From contig JALJCS010000053.1 in the NCBI GenBank assembly GCA_023055355.1, positions 372,001 through 436,000 of the forward strand: a stretch of 64,000 bases of DNA, written 5' to 3'. A program made the translations under genes and the position numbers. This DNA is from Agelaius tricolor. Taxonomy: Eukaryota; Chordata; Aves; Passeriformes; Icteridae. Shown here piece by piece: positions 27,309 through 42,080 of the stretch (the stretch's first letter is position 1; every line of letters starts with the position of its first letter). The notes under the pieces were generated by a model. The model worked only from the letters and a program-made list of their open reading frames with translations, did no database searches and was not told the DNA's origin.

Positions 27309-27309
<1 letters not shown>
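20332..27309. other. Intergenic upstream of KLF4, no gene recognised
   Basis: About 7 kb of mostly unique sequence. A-rich runs at 21750-21790 and 23101-23115. Frames such as 24884-25378 (164 codons) lack recognisable content. Probably regulatory landscape of KLF4 by position. Confidence 0.5.

Positions 27310-27341
<32 letters not shown>
27310..27341. repeat. A32 homopolymer
   Basis: Thirty-two consecutive A followed by CACCACAAC and A-rich sequence, 1.8 kb before the KLF4 start codon. Could be the tail of an old retrocopy or a simple repeat; no source transcript recognised. Confidence 0.95.
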
Positions 27342-27342
<1 letters not shown>

Positions 27343-27544
27343 ACCACAACAAAAATACAACAAAAAACCCAAAAATACAACGTTCTGCTTTTTAGTGCCA
27401 GAGTTATTAATAATTAACATTCACAACACAAAACCGGTAAAACCGGTCCGGCAAAATAAAGCCCGGCATTTTATTATTATTTTAGGGTTTAATTTAGTCA
27501 TCGTAAGTTACTTGGGCTCATGTTTGCAAATCACGCAGAGCTGG

Positions 27545-27785
27545 GACTTCACCCCTCCGGCCCGACCAGTTCTGGAGAGCGGCCGGGGGGCAGCGGGGGG
27601 ACCGGGACATGGCCGGGGGAGCCGGGACACGGCCCGTCCCCGCCGCTCGGAGCCCATCGGGCAGCACCGGGACACGGCCCGTCGGGGATCGGGGATGCGC
27701 GGCGCCGGGGCGCGGCGCCGGCTCGCCATTGCCCTCTGGAGGAGCCCGGGCCGTTCTCTGCGGTTCCCCTCGGGGCTGTGCTAAA
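27545..27785. promoter_or_regulatory. Upstream CpG-rich block
   Basis: GC-rich segment with many CpGs and repeated GGGACACGGCCCG units (about 27622-27680). It is separated from the main KLF4 island by a T-rich and an A-rich interval. It may be the outer shore of the KLF4 island or a separate promoter-type element; no gene is visible. Confidence 0.5.
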
Positions 27786-28009
27786 TTTGGAGATTGTTTT
27801 GTAGTTTTAATTTCTATCTCTGTTTTTTTATTTTTTTTTTTAATTTTATTTTTACTTTATTTTACGGGCTATTTCCAGCCTCGCATCCACTGCCGGGAGT
27901 GGGGGCTGCCCGACCGCGGGTCCCCGGTTCCGGTGATGGAAGAGTCGAGAATAGCCCAGGGCTGGCACGGGCCGTGTTAAGGACCGCGCCGTCGGGGCGG
28001 TTCGGAAAA

Positions 28010-28195
28010 TGAACAAAAAGGGGAAAGAAAAAAGAATAAAGAAACAAAACAAAACAAACAAAAAGAAACAAAAAAAAAAGAGAACAAAAAGAAGAAATAA
28101 AAAAGAAAAAAGGGAAAAGAAAAAGTAGAGAAGAAATAAAAAATAAAAAAGAAAGTTAAAGAAAAACTAAAGAAAACGAAAAACAGTAATAAGAT
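28010..28195. repeat. A/purine-rich low-complexity tract
   Basis: About 185 bp almost without C or T on the + strand (A-rich with scattered G and AAACA units), directly before the KLF4 CpG island. A sharp base-composition boundary, likely nucleosome-excluding; no coding content. Confidence 0.75.
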
Positions 28196-29078
28196 GCAAG
28201 GCTGGGCGGAAGGCGGACAGGCAGAGCGCCCCGGCGCCCGCTCGGGATGCTCCGTCCCACCTCCCTCCCTCCTTCTCTCCCTCCCTCTCTCCCTCCCTTC
28301 CCGACGATTCCCGACGGGAGTTCCCTCCCCGCCGCCGGTGCGGGAGCCCCCGCGGCGCGCGGGCATCCCCGGCGCGTGTGTCCCCGCGTCCCGCCCCGCC
28401 GCGCCCGCGTCACCGCCGCGCCCGCGTCACGGGGCGCTCGGGGCGGAGCCGCCGCTCGCTCCGTGCGCTCCCCGGAGCCGTCCCGTCCCGCCCCGTCCCC
28501 CCCTTTCTCCCCACATGTCCGTTTGTTGTCGCCGTCGCCATGGCGGCGGGGGCGGCGCGCCCGCGAAGTGAGGTGATAAGAGGGAGCGGCGGCGACAGGA
28601 CCGCGCAGTGCCGAGCGGGGCGCGGCGGCGGCGGCGGCGGAGCGCGCCCGGCGTATCCCTCTTTCCATCCAGCCCTCCTTTCCCCACTGGCACCACCGCG
28701 CCCCGTCCGTCCTGCCCGGCTCCCCACATGGCCGCGGCTCCTCGGGAAACGCCTCGCGCCGCCGCCCTGCCGGTGCCGGAGCCGCGTTGCCGGGCGGCGG
28801 CCGCCGCCTCCTCCTCCTCCTCCTCTTCCTCGTCCCCGCGGCGCCGCTAGCGCCCCGCGCCCCGCTCCGCGCAGCGCCGAGCTAGAAGAAGAAGAAGAAG
28901 AAGAAGCAGCAGCGGCAGGAGCAGAAGCCGGGCGCTCCCGCGGCACCGCCCCGGCGGCGGCGCTGCGCCGGCTCCGCGCGGCTGGACGGCGCGTCCGTGC
29001 CGCCTCCCCTCCCTCTGCTCCGCGCCGGCGCTCGGGACCACGGCGGCGGCGGCGGCTCGGCGGGACGCCCCGGCACGG

Positions 29079-32256
<3,178 letters not shown>

Positions 32257-32321
32257 TTTGGGAAAGCGGTGGATCTTTCCCCCGACTGCCGCAGAGATTC
32301 AGTATTTACAGCACAAGGACT

Positions 32322-32329
32322 GTCTTCCA
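32322..32329 (+). promoter_or_regulatory. KLF4: miR-7 8-mer seed match (site 1)
   Basis: GTCTTCCA, the complement of miR-7 seed positions 2-8 with A opposite position 1, 66 bp after the stop codon. KLF4 is a reported miR-7 target in mammals; use here is inferred. Confidence 0.5.
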
Positions 32330-32376
32330 CAAGACGGGGAGAACTCATTTTAAGCACTACAGATAATCAAGGTGAA

Positions 32377-32384
32377 GTCTTCCA
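32377..32384 (+). promoter_or_regulatory. KLF4: miR-7 8-mer seed match (site 2)
   Basis: A second GTCTTCCA 55 bases after the first. Two 8-mers this close is more than chance would usually give in a 0.9-kb UTR and is compatible with cooperative repression. Confidence 0.5.
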
Positions 32385-32552
32385 AAGAGTGGAAAAGAGG
32401 GATAACTGCATATGGACATTGCAACTTTCTTTTTTTTTATAGTTATACACTTAAGAGAACCAAAGACATTGGGGGTCAATGACTGGATCTTCTATCATTC
32501 CATTTGTAAATCCAACTTGAATTATTTCTGGACTACAGAATGCCAAGGAGTG

Positions 32553-32559
32553 ACTGGAA
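32553..32559 (+). promoter_or_regulatory. KLF4: miR-145 seed match (7-mer-A1)
   Basis: ACTGGAA; a further 6-mer ACTGGA lies at 32482-32487. miR-145 repression of KLF4 is established in mammals. Confidence 0.4.
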
Positions 32560-32779
32560 GTCACGGATATCAGGGTTAAACAGACTGTATGTAGTTCGGA
32601 GGGTGGGGATATTACACAGGGAAATTACATTCCCTTAATTTCCTTTCAATGCAATATTAGATGTACATGTCATCTTGTACTTTCTTTTTTTTTTTTTCTT
32701 TTTCCTTCTAAAAGCCATTACAACGTTAAAAGAGGAGGAAAAATTCAGGTAGAGAATTATATTTTAAAAGCCTATTTCA

Positions 32780-32786
32780 TGGTGCT
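32780..32786 (+). promoter_or_regulatory. KLF4: miR-29 seed match (7-mer-m8)
   Basis: TGGTGCT in the middle of the 3' UTR. miR-29 targeting of KLF4 has been reported; function here is inferred. Confidence 0.35.
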
Positions 32787-32978
32787 TAGTGACTGTTGGT
32801 TCTAGAGGTACCAAAAACAGGAAGCCAAAGTTCTCAAACTGCTGCATATCTGACAAGGAACTATTTTTTATCTTCCGATTGCCAATTATGACCTAAATCA
32901 GGTGAATAACCCTGGTTTATCTTTTTTGTTAAGAAAATAACTTTATGCAGACAGTCTGTAATGCACTGTGGTTTCGAT

Positions 32979-32986
32979 GTGCAATA
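32979..32986 (+). promoter_or_regulatory. KLF4: miR-25/32/92 8-mer seed match
   Basis: GTGCAATA near the 3' end of the UTR, close to the proximal poly(A) signal, so its presence could depend little on which signal is used. Confidence 0.4.
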
Positions 32987-33055
32987 GTTTGTACAATGGT
33001 TTATTCCCAAATATGCCTTAAGCAGAACAAATGTTTTCTATATAGTTCTTTACAT

Positions 33056-33061
33056 AATAAA
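33056..33061 (+). terminator. KLF4: KLF4 proximal polyadenylation signal
   Basis: AATAAA in the AT-rich 3' end of the UTR, 120 bp before the distal signal; possible alternative cleavage site. Confidence 0.6.
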
Positions 33062-33175
33062 TATGTAATATAAATTTAAGCAAACTTCTATTTTGTATAT
33101 TTGTAAACTACGAAGTAATAATGAGCATTTTGTTGGAATTTGTATTTTGCATATTCAAGGTGAAAATAAGTTTTA

Positions 33176-33181
33176 AATAAA
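33176..33181 (+). terminator. KLF4: KLF4 distal polyadenylation signal
   Basis: AATAAA followed after about 20-30 bases by a T/GT-rich stretch, the expected downstream element. The best candidate for the main transcript end. Confidence 0.8.
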
Positions 33182-33200
33182 CCTATAATATTTTATCTGA

Positions 33201-36200
33201 ACGGTTGCTCTAGTTTTTTTCTGTGTATGGACATGGCCACAGGAAGTTTGTTAGGTATTTGTTGGTGGTTGAGTTTACCAAGGCAAGGAGGGGGTGGTGG
33301 CAAAATGCTTGTAGTCTCAAGACTCTGAAAGACAGGATTGTGTAAGTGCAGTGCTGATGTAACATCTCTTTTTAGGGAAAAAGGTGTATGGAAAGTTTTT
33401 GCTCTGGATGTTGAGTTGCTGCTTATCTCACCTGCGTTGGTAAAGCTGTAATTTACCATTTTTAAAGTAACTCAGTTTAAATGATTTTTTTGGAGGACGT
33501 AGTTCTGTTGAAGACATACGACTTTCTGCATCTGATGATAACAAATCCTAGAATTATTTTCATTTTTTTAGCAGTCTTTTCAACATTAAGGATTCCCATC
33601 TTCATTGCCTTGGATTTCATAGGCAAGCTGGTGTAACCACCTCAGTGTGAGCAAAGGAAAACCCAGTCAGTAATGTCGAGCAAAGAATTAAACCTAGCTC
33701 GGAGAATAAAGGACGCGTGCACAAAACTCCGCTTTAACCATCGCCCGCGCGGAGTTCTCTCTTGAAACCTGCTCTGTCCTGGGAGCCCAGTCACTCCACG
33801 AAGACCCAGGATTCCTGCAGGAATGCACACGTAGCCGGGGAAGGCTGACCATGCAGGGACCGAGGACGTGTTGCTGCGAGGTCAGCGGCGCGTGCCGTGC
33901 CGCAGCTCTGGGGGCGGTGAGCCTGCCCCGGGTCATCGCCAGCCCCGTGGTGCTTCTCCTTCGGGACCTCATTGTTCCAGCTGCCTTGCAGAAACGCGCA
34001 GCAAACAGATGATTTCCACATTAGTGCCTGGGTGAATGGGATCTGGTTTTCCCACTGCTCTTTGGTTAAAAGGGAAGAAGCGATTCCTCTTTGGCTGATT
34101 CGTAATGTTTGTCAGATAGGAATTTGGCTGTATGTGGTGCACAATAAAGCTGAGAAAAAAAAAAAAAAACCAGCAGGCAAGAGGCATTTGTACCTTTGTA
34201 GTAGTTAAAACAAAAGTGGCAATATCAATTTTTTATGTCCAAATGTGCCTTTGGAATGCTACTAAAGTTTGCATTTCGATGTGGTGTTTGTGTGGGGACC
34301 GTTGCCATTTCTCCCTCAGTTCATGTAAGTAATATAATGATGCAGAAAATATTTCTCACCCCTTATCGTCTAGGCATGCTTTGTTCAACTGAAAGCTATC
34401 TTTGTTGATTTGGTTTATAGGTAACACAGGGAGTAGGGAATGTCTTGTTTGGTTTGCAAATAGCAAGCGTTTAAAGCTAAATTAAAGTCATGAGTCATCC
34501 TTTATCTGAAGCTTTTTCCATGTGAAAACTTTTTTACAATTAAACCAGGCATTTTTTTACCTCCTCTGTTGCTCTGCCTGTGAATTCTGGATGAGAGATC
34601 CAAGGTCAGCATTGAAGCTGGTGTGTGCTGAGGGCCTGAAATGTCGTTGTCCCATCCGATAATGCTGGAGCATACTTGGTAGGTGTAGGATCTCCTTTGT
34701 ATGGCTGCCACTCAAAACCTCTTACATAGGTGCAAGATCTACACTCTAGCACATCTGTAAGTACTGAAATCTGAATATTTCATCTGGGAAACTGGTTTCT
34801 TTTGCTTTTCAAGCATTCTGTCATTATGCACCCTTAAGAATTTTGTAAGGCACTGTAGCACTTACAGTAAGGCATTATCTGCTTCAGCCAGCTTCAATTT
34901 TTGCTTGATGTTTTTATGGACCCTAGGTTTCTAGTTGCATGAACAATGGCATTCTTGAAACAGAGCATTGTTCCCTATTCCACTTGATTTTTTTTTTAAA
35001 TTCCCTTCTTTTTTTCCCTGATTCTAGCCAAGCTGTCTTCATGTATGAATTTCCAGACTGAAAGAGACAGGACTGTAACTTTGTATTTAAAAGGAAATGC
35101 TGCTGTGTCTTTAACCATTTCCAAATTGCTACTCCTATACTTTTTGGAGGACAGGAGCCAACTGCTCACTTTTTGCCATACAGCATTCAACCTATGAGAG
35201 GCAGTCCTTACTCTTAAGGAGGTCTCTGGGGGAAATGCTGAAATGAGCAGTGCTCTGGTAAGTAGAGCTGGAAACAGCACGTTGTGTTTGCCACCTGTTT
35301 CGTCGTGTCTGCAATCCTGCAGTTGCACTTAGGTGCAGGATTGCACATGGATGCAGTGAAACAACACATGTATCAAAAAGCGTATCTCATAAAAACATAT
35401 GTAAAACACCGAGAAGTCTTGTAAGTATGTCTTGAAAAACAAGATTTGTTTAGCGTTGCTAAAGCTGTACGTGTGCCACTTTGCTGGGGCATTTAGAAGT
35501 CAGGGTTTGAGGTTATTAGGGGTGGCCTCTGTGACATGGGGTGAGCACCTCCAGAGCTGCCCCAGAGCACTATTTCAGCTACTGAAGGCAAAATCTCTTG
35601 CAGCAGAGAGTTATCTCTGCAGTCAAACTACAGCCGTCCTTAATCCTGCTCACCCCTAGCCCAAATCTCTCTCTGGAGCGCGCTTAGCATGTAGAGATGG
35701 AGCTGCTTAAAACAAGATGGCACATGCCTGCCTGCCGAGTGCCAAGTATTCAAAAGTGGCACCAGAGTAAAAATCTTCTCAGAGCCGCAGCTGCCATGCA
35801 CTTGTCTGCTGCACACCCATGGCCTGGGAGCCTGGGTTTGACTGTGACCCAGCACAAGCGGCTTCAGCCACCCCTGTCACACGGAGGGCTACTTGCAAAG
35901 GAGTTTTCTCAACCCTCGTGGTGGCTACCAGATCCTGCTGCAGCTGAACTCAACGGTGAATCTCAGAAGGATTTATATTAAGCTGATATGAATCAGTGAA
36001 TTTCATTCTCCTTCTCTTTAATAAGGGAAGATCAGAGAGTGCTGCGGTTAATCACCCCGAGTGCTAACGGTTCGACAGAATTAGTTTACACAGGTTTCCT
36101 ATGGGAGTGTGCTGGATCTTGGAGCTAGCCTGCTTTCACTGGAGTCCCTGGCAGGCACTTTTAACAGCATTTTGAGTGCAAGAATTTCCAAATTAACCTG

Positions 36201-37577
36201 TGTCTGTCCCTGGGCTTTCCTCCCCTCAGTGCAATTGGGTCGCGTGCTCAAGGGCAGCAGGAGAATAGGAATGGTTTGCGAGCTGGGGACAGACAGAGCA
36301 GTGGTTACACCACTCGAGTAGGACTTGGGCAGGGATCTGGATGTTGTAGAAGAGCTGGTAGGAGGAAGTAAACTCAAGGTATGGTGAGCTAAACTGATAA
36401 TGGAGAGGAAGAGGAACACCACCAGAACCACCAGCAGCTCTGCCACGTGTTGACTCAGGCTTGCCAGGAGAGCACCCCAGATTAAATAGCTGCATTTAGG
36501 CTCAGTGGATGTATCTCTGGACACGGAGTTGAGTGTGTACTTAAAAGAGGGGGAAGGCCCATCATTCACCAAAATTTAATTGAGGTCACATTGGCTTGGA
36601 GCCACAGGGGAACACACCCACATTCCCCTGTCTGCCGTACACCTGGATGACTCACGTTTCGTCTGCCCTTCGCTCTTGCCGTGACTTTACCAGGGGAACA
36701 TTTTCATTACTGCTGAAGGCATTGCCACTGAGCGCAGAAATTGTCTCTGTGGCGTGGAAGTGGGCGGTGGTGGTGGATCTGCAGCCTTGTTCTCCACCCT
36801 GGATGCATATAGGTATCTGCTAGTCTCTTTTTCACCTTTGGATGCATTGCCTGTGAGCCCTCGAGGCTTGAACCTTAATGGTGTGAAAGACAGGAGGGGA
36901 AAAAGTGGCTTGTGCTTTATTAATGTTTATTCTATATTTAGAGTGTGCGTTCCCAGAGATTTACAGGAGACAGGCGGCCCTAATAGCTGCTCACAAGAGG
37001 CATTAGACAGCTGCACCTTTTCCCTTCAGTAATGTTTTCCGTACTCTTGGAGCTGTGACTTCTTTTGTAACCAAGATGGTGATTTTCACACAGACCTGGC
37101 TAGCTTGGGGTCAACCTCATGACTTGCTAATTAAGAAGAAGAAGTTTTAGGGAACATGGAACACGCCGAGCTGCTTTCACTGTGAAACCTAGGTGAGCAG
37201 AAGGGTAATCATGTGCTGCTATCACCGCAGCCATCTTGCTGCAACCCTGGAAAGTTTTGCATGGTTTTGCTTTGGGTACAGCATGCTTGTTTATCAAGCA
37301 CAAGCTAAGGCTTGCTTAAATCTTGCCATTCAAGTTCTCCACTGTTAAACTTTCAGGCTTTATTCAACAAAATAATCCAGCTTCCCTGTGTTATTTGGTT
37401 TAAGGCCTTTAATTTTAAGAAGAGATATCCCACAGTTATCCAGAATGATTTACCCCACTACCGCCGCAGCAGTTAGGAAAGATCTGACAGGAAATCCATG
37501 CCACCAGCACAAAGGGGTTCCTTTACTGAGAGCCTCCTCAATGGTGCTCAGAGTCTGTTTGTGCACGTCCCAGTGTC
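33201..37577. other. Intergenic downstream of KLF4
   Basis: No coding gene. It includes a CpG-richer patch at 33700-33965 followed by AATAAA at 34143-34148 and an A15 run at 34155-34169, and T-runs near 34988. Frames near 36099-36572 have no recognisable content. Confidence 0.5.
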
Positions 37578-38487
37578 ACCGAATCACAGAGTTGCAGAAT
37601 CACAGAATAAGCTGAGTTGAAAGAGACCCTCAAGGACCATCAAGTCCAACTGCTGACCCTGCACAGAACCATCCCGGAGTCTCACCATGTGCCCAAAAGC
37701 ATTGTCCAAATGCTCCTTGAACTCTGTCAGGCTTGGTGCCATGCCCATTCCCTGAGGAGCCTGTTCCAGTGGCCGAACACCCTCTGGGGGAAGAACCTTC
37801 TCCTAATATCCAACCTAAACCTTTCCTGACATAACTTCAGGCCATTCCCTGGTCACCACAGAGCACAGATCAGTGCCTGCCCCTCCTGTTCCCCTCATGA
37901 GGAAGCTGCAGAGCTGCAGTGAGGCCTCCCCTCGCTCTCCTCCATCTCAACAGACCCAGAGCCCTCAGCTGCTCCTCACGGAGCTTCCCCTCAAGGCCCT
38001 GCACCATCCCCATGGCCTCCTCTGCACACTCCCTGACAGTTCAATGCCTTTTTTGTGTTGTGATACCAGAACTGCACCCAATATTCCAGGTGAGGCCTCC
38101 CCGGCCCAGCGCAGAGCAGGACAATCCCTGCCTGGCCCGGCCGGCCATGCTGGGCCTGGTGTCCCCAGGACAGGGATGTCCCTGCTGGCTCCAGGGCACT
38201 GCTGACTTGTGTCCAGCTGGCCATTGACCAGGAACCCCAGGACCATGCCAGGTGCAGAATCTGTCACTTTCACCCATTAAACTCCATATAGCTGTTGATT
38301 GCCAAGGCCTCTCATTTGTCGAGGTCTCTCTGCAGGGCCTCCCTACCCTCAAAGGATTCAGCTGCTCCTCTCAGTTTCGTATCATCTGTGAACTTGCTCA
38401 GTGTCCCTTCCAGTCCTGTGCCCAGGTCATTTACAAAGATGTTGAAGAGCACAGGGCTGAGGATGGAGCCCTGTGGAACCCTGGCAG
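37578..38487 (-). mobile_element. CR1 LINE, 3' UTR and C-terminal reverse-transcriptase remnant
   Basis: The left edge carries reverse-complemented octamers (GAATCACAGAGTTGCAGAATCACAGAAT). Toward the right the minus strand encodes the RT motif [15 protein letters not shown] and the catalytic block as FTDD (canonical FADD), then ALQRDLDK. Beyond the RT motif the similarity ends, so the element is 5'-truncated at about 910 bp. The reading frame downstream of the RT block is broken. An inactive fossil. Confidence 0.92.
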
Positions 38488-41400
38488 AAGCAGAATCTTT
38501 GCTGTGCTTTGCCCTTCCAGCCCTGGAAAGGCATGGGAGGCTCTCTGAATCGGCTGGCCTGAGGAACCAGACCTGCATTTTCCCCGTGGAAAAACCCAAC
38601 TCCATGGGCTTTTGCCCCTGAGTCCACCCTGTGCTTCCTGCCTGTGTAGAAATTCTGCAGAGAGGGCTTTTCTCACATGAGGAAAACGGCTCCTTGAGGG
38701 TCCTGCATGAGTTTGATTTCACACACCAGGCCTCTGGGAGGGTGCCATGGTGTCAGCACTCTTCAGTGTCCAAATCTCATCCAGGGTCTTCCTCCTTGGG
38801 GGATCTCCTGGGGGCTTAGCACCTGTTGTTGCATTCCTCTTTTCTGATAAAAATTAATATTGTGAATTAATATGTTGATAAAGTACTAGGGGCAACACTG
38901 ATGGCAATTACTGAACCATGTTGGAATTTACTTTGTGAGCTCTGGAGGAGATTTTATCCTGTGTTTAGACTCAAAACTGATTCAATACTGATTCAATAAT
39001 GCTGTTGGCAACGTAAGGGGGCTGCCCAAAGGGATGCATTTGTCTTTGCACTGGGATGTACAAGGCTTGGCTGTCCATTCTTAGTTCCCACATCACACTG
39101 TTTCAGCAACAGACTCCCCTGGCTGACGAGGGGTGGCTGAATTTGTTGGCTGTGCAGCAGGTTATTATCCCACATTTCAAAATATCAAAATGCTTTCCAG
39201 TGGAAAGCAAAACAACTTCGCCACTTTCAGCCTTCCTGCCTCCCCAGTAACTGTCCATGCTCTCTGCAGCTTTAGAGGATATTACAAAGCTGCTGTCACG
39301 TGTACAAGATGTTTGACTCCCTTCCTTCTGCAAACACCTTCTGACCAGCATTTGTTTTGTTCACAGTGTAAAACTCACTCCTATGCAAAAATACCCACTT
39401 GTAACTGTGGTGCAGAGGAGGAGCAGAGGAGCAGGGCACTTCTGTCTGGCCGTGGGTGTTCTGTCCCAGCCGCTGGCCAGAAATGGGGCTGAAAGGCACA
39501 AGTAGCCCTGTGATGGGCATCTCTAAGGTGATCCCACGTTGCTTTCCCTGGAAAACTCCCTTCCAGGGAGCCCTGATGATTACAGGTTTGTTCAAGCTCA
39601 GGAGCCTGAGAAGCACGGATGCCTTTCCAACCTGTGTTTATTTTGTGCTGGACCTCTGCAGATTCCACATACTTAATAAATATTTGATCCTCTTTGGTGC
39701 CTTCCTGGGCTTCTGGCTTCTGAGGGACCTTGTGGCAAGGAGTTCCGTGATTAATTAGGAACTGGCCTAAAAATATAGGTGGTAGGGAGGGGAGAAGAAA
39801 AAGATATTTATTTTCTGTAGTCTCTGAGGCTACTGCCTTTCAGATTCCCACTGTTTCCCCTTTTCTACACACTGCAGAGAAGCAAAGGATCTAACCTCTA
39901 GCTCTAACTCAGCCTTGAATTTGTTGTGTACTACCAAAGGCTAGAAGGATTTGACTTTGGTTGTGTTTTTTAATGAATTTGTGAAGAGAAAGTAAATATG
40001 AGATTTTTACATATGGATGAGTTAATCTAGTCTACTGTAGACTGGAAGAATGCCAGCATATTTAGCATAATATGATATTTCAGTCAGTATTTACATGATG
40101 TTTTGGTTTACTGGTTTGGTTTTTTTTTATTTCCAGGACATCTGAGAAGCCCCTACCCATCAATCTTCCTTTTTTTTTTTTTTAAGGACAGGTGTTTCTC
40201 CAAATTTTATTCAAAACAGAAAAAAAATACTTTTCAGGATTTTCTTTGTTACACTTTGCAAAGTGTCACCTGTACAAGACAAAGTTTCATGAGTACACTG
40301 TTTGTCAAAGTGTTTTCCTGCTCATGTACCTAAACATCCACACAGGTTGGAATAACTCATCATTTATTTGTACAGCTTTATTACTGAGGCATTATTAATA
40401 ATTGCAGGTTTGTGTATTTGCTACTGTTATGTTTACTGTTACGTGGAGAGGGAAACTGACCACAGCAATGTTTAGTGGCTCAAATCTAACTTCAGGTTTT
40501 TTCTCTTTGATTACACTTTCAAAACACTGTTTCTACATGTCTTTCCCTGTTGTTGTCTCCCAAGTCTTGAGCAGCAAGTGTCAAAAATGCAGTGTCCTTT
40601 TGTACTGGGTACTGAAATTCATTCCAGGCGAGAGAAATCTCTTTCTAAGAAGTGATCAAGGTCTATCAGGGCTGTCTGGGAATCTGACTACTTCATTAAC
40701 AAACCAAATTCGTTTGGTTGCAGGTAAATCCCCTTGGTGAGATGAGGTTATGCTTTATGCTGATTTGGGGCTATGCAAATGAACTGCATAAACAAATCCA
40801 AAGCATTATATATAAATAGGTAGCACTTTGAAAAAGTTTAAGATCCGAATCTGCAGGGTCCAGCACTGGAAGCTGTGTGTGAACAAGGCAAAGGAGGGGG
40901 GAAGGGAGGCAGGGGGAGGGGAGGTATGGGAGAATACAGAGCAAAGGAATGATTTAAACATTGGCCAAACCACTGTGTTAAGTCAGAGGTTTTCTCTGAC
41001 TGGCTTCTCCCAGCATTTTGTTTTGTGCTAAACATAAGGTGCCACAGTTTACATTTAATAACTCTGTCCAAGTCAGTAATTGACATAAATACTGACTGTC
41101 CATGAACAACATCCCACTAGGCAGCACAGAAGCACTAGACAGAAATCTCTTCCTCTGCAGATGTATATCATATATAAACCTTGGTGCATGAATTTCCTCA
41201 GGGAAGGAAGCACAGGGAAGTCACTCAGCAGATTTTTTTCAGTCTTTCCTTGCCTGTAGCTTTGCGCTGCCTGGCTACTGGGAGCAAGGTGACAGCAGAC
41301 AGACAAACTCCCAGGATAAATGCTTTGACTCTCTTTTCCCAGGCAGGACCAACAGCCAGCACTTGGAAGCACACAGAGTCCACTCTGCCACTGCCTGTAT

Positions 41401-41595
41401 GGCTCCCGAGACAGGGATGGGAAAAAAGGAGAGAAGTTGGTAGGAAGAAAATTTACAGGCACCCAAAACGGCTCAGCAGCGCCCGATGGAGTAACAGCTG
41501 CTCTGATTCCCTCCCTTCATACACAAATGTCTCAAACATAGAGCTGTTTTGGGCAACAGCAGATGATACTTTGAAGTATGGTAGGTCTGCTGTTA
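38488..41595. other. Intergenic, no gene recognised
   Basis: AT-rich unique sequence. Contains an octamer ATGCAAAT at 40773-40780 followed by a TATATATAAATAGG stretch near 40808; no coding gene. Confidence 0.5.
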
Positions 41596-41598
41596 TTT

Positions 41599-41648
<50 letters not shown>

Positions 41649-42011
41649 TTCCTTCCTTCCTTCCTTCCTTCCTTCCTTCCTTCCTTCCTCCCTTTTTCTC
41701 TTTTCTTTTCTTTTCTTTTCTTTTCTTTTCTTTTCTTTTCTTTTCTTTTCTTTTTTTTCTTTTCTTTTTTCTTATTTTCTTTTCCTCTCCTCTCCTCTCC
41801 TCTCCTCTCCTCTTCTTTTTCCTTTTTTCTTTTTTTTTCTTTTTCTTTTTCTTTTTTCTTTTTCTTTTTCTTTTTCTTTTTCTTTTTCTTTTTCTTTTTC
41901 TTTTTCTTTTTCTTTTTCTTTTCTTTTTCTTTTTCTTCATTTCTTCTTCTTCTTCTTTTTCTTCTTCTTCTTTTTCTTCTTCTTTTTCTTTTTCTTCTTC
42001 TTTCCCTTTTT
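41596..42011. repeat. Compound polypyrimidine tract, about 415 bp
   Basis: Successive arrays on the + strand: CTTT (41601-41645), CTTC (41645-41690), CTTTT (41700-41755), CCTCT (41785-41815), CTTTTT (41820-41938) and CTT (41941-42002), almost free of purines. It abuts the CR1 tail at 42012. Confidence 0.97.
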
Positions 42012-42080
42012 CACAGAATCACAGAATCATTTTTGTAGAAGAGCAGAAGACCTCTGAGTTCCCTAAGTCCAACCCTGCCC
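42012..42080 (-). mobile_element. CR1 LINE 3'-end fragment
   Basis: CACAGAATCACAGAATCAT followed by the AAGTCCAACCCTGCC motif of the CR1 3' end. On its own strand the polypurine tract lies immediately downstream of the element. Confidence 0.8.

Larger units (their letters stand above)
32257..33200 (+). other. KLF4: KLF4 3' untranslated region
   Basis: AT-rich sequence after the stop codon, ending about 20 bases beyond the second AATAAA and followed by a T/GT-rich downstream element. It contains several ATTTA-like pieces and seed matches for miR-7 (twice), miR-145, miR-29 and miR-25/92. The end is inferred from the signal. Confidence 0.85.

Noticed and set aside
27089..27784. 231-codon plus-strand frame upstream of KLF4
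   Set aside because: It reads through the A32 run as poly-Lys and through CpG island; no domain or splice support.
38312..38722. 136-codon minus-strand frame as a host gene
   Set aside because: Its recognisable part is the CR1 reverse-transcriptase block; the N-terminal part is chance sequence.
41181..42038. 285-codon Phe/Ser-rich frame
   Set aside because: Translation of the polypyrimidine tract.
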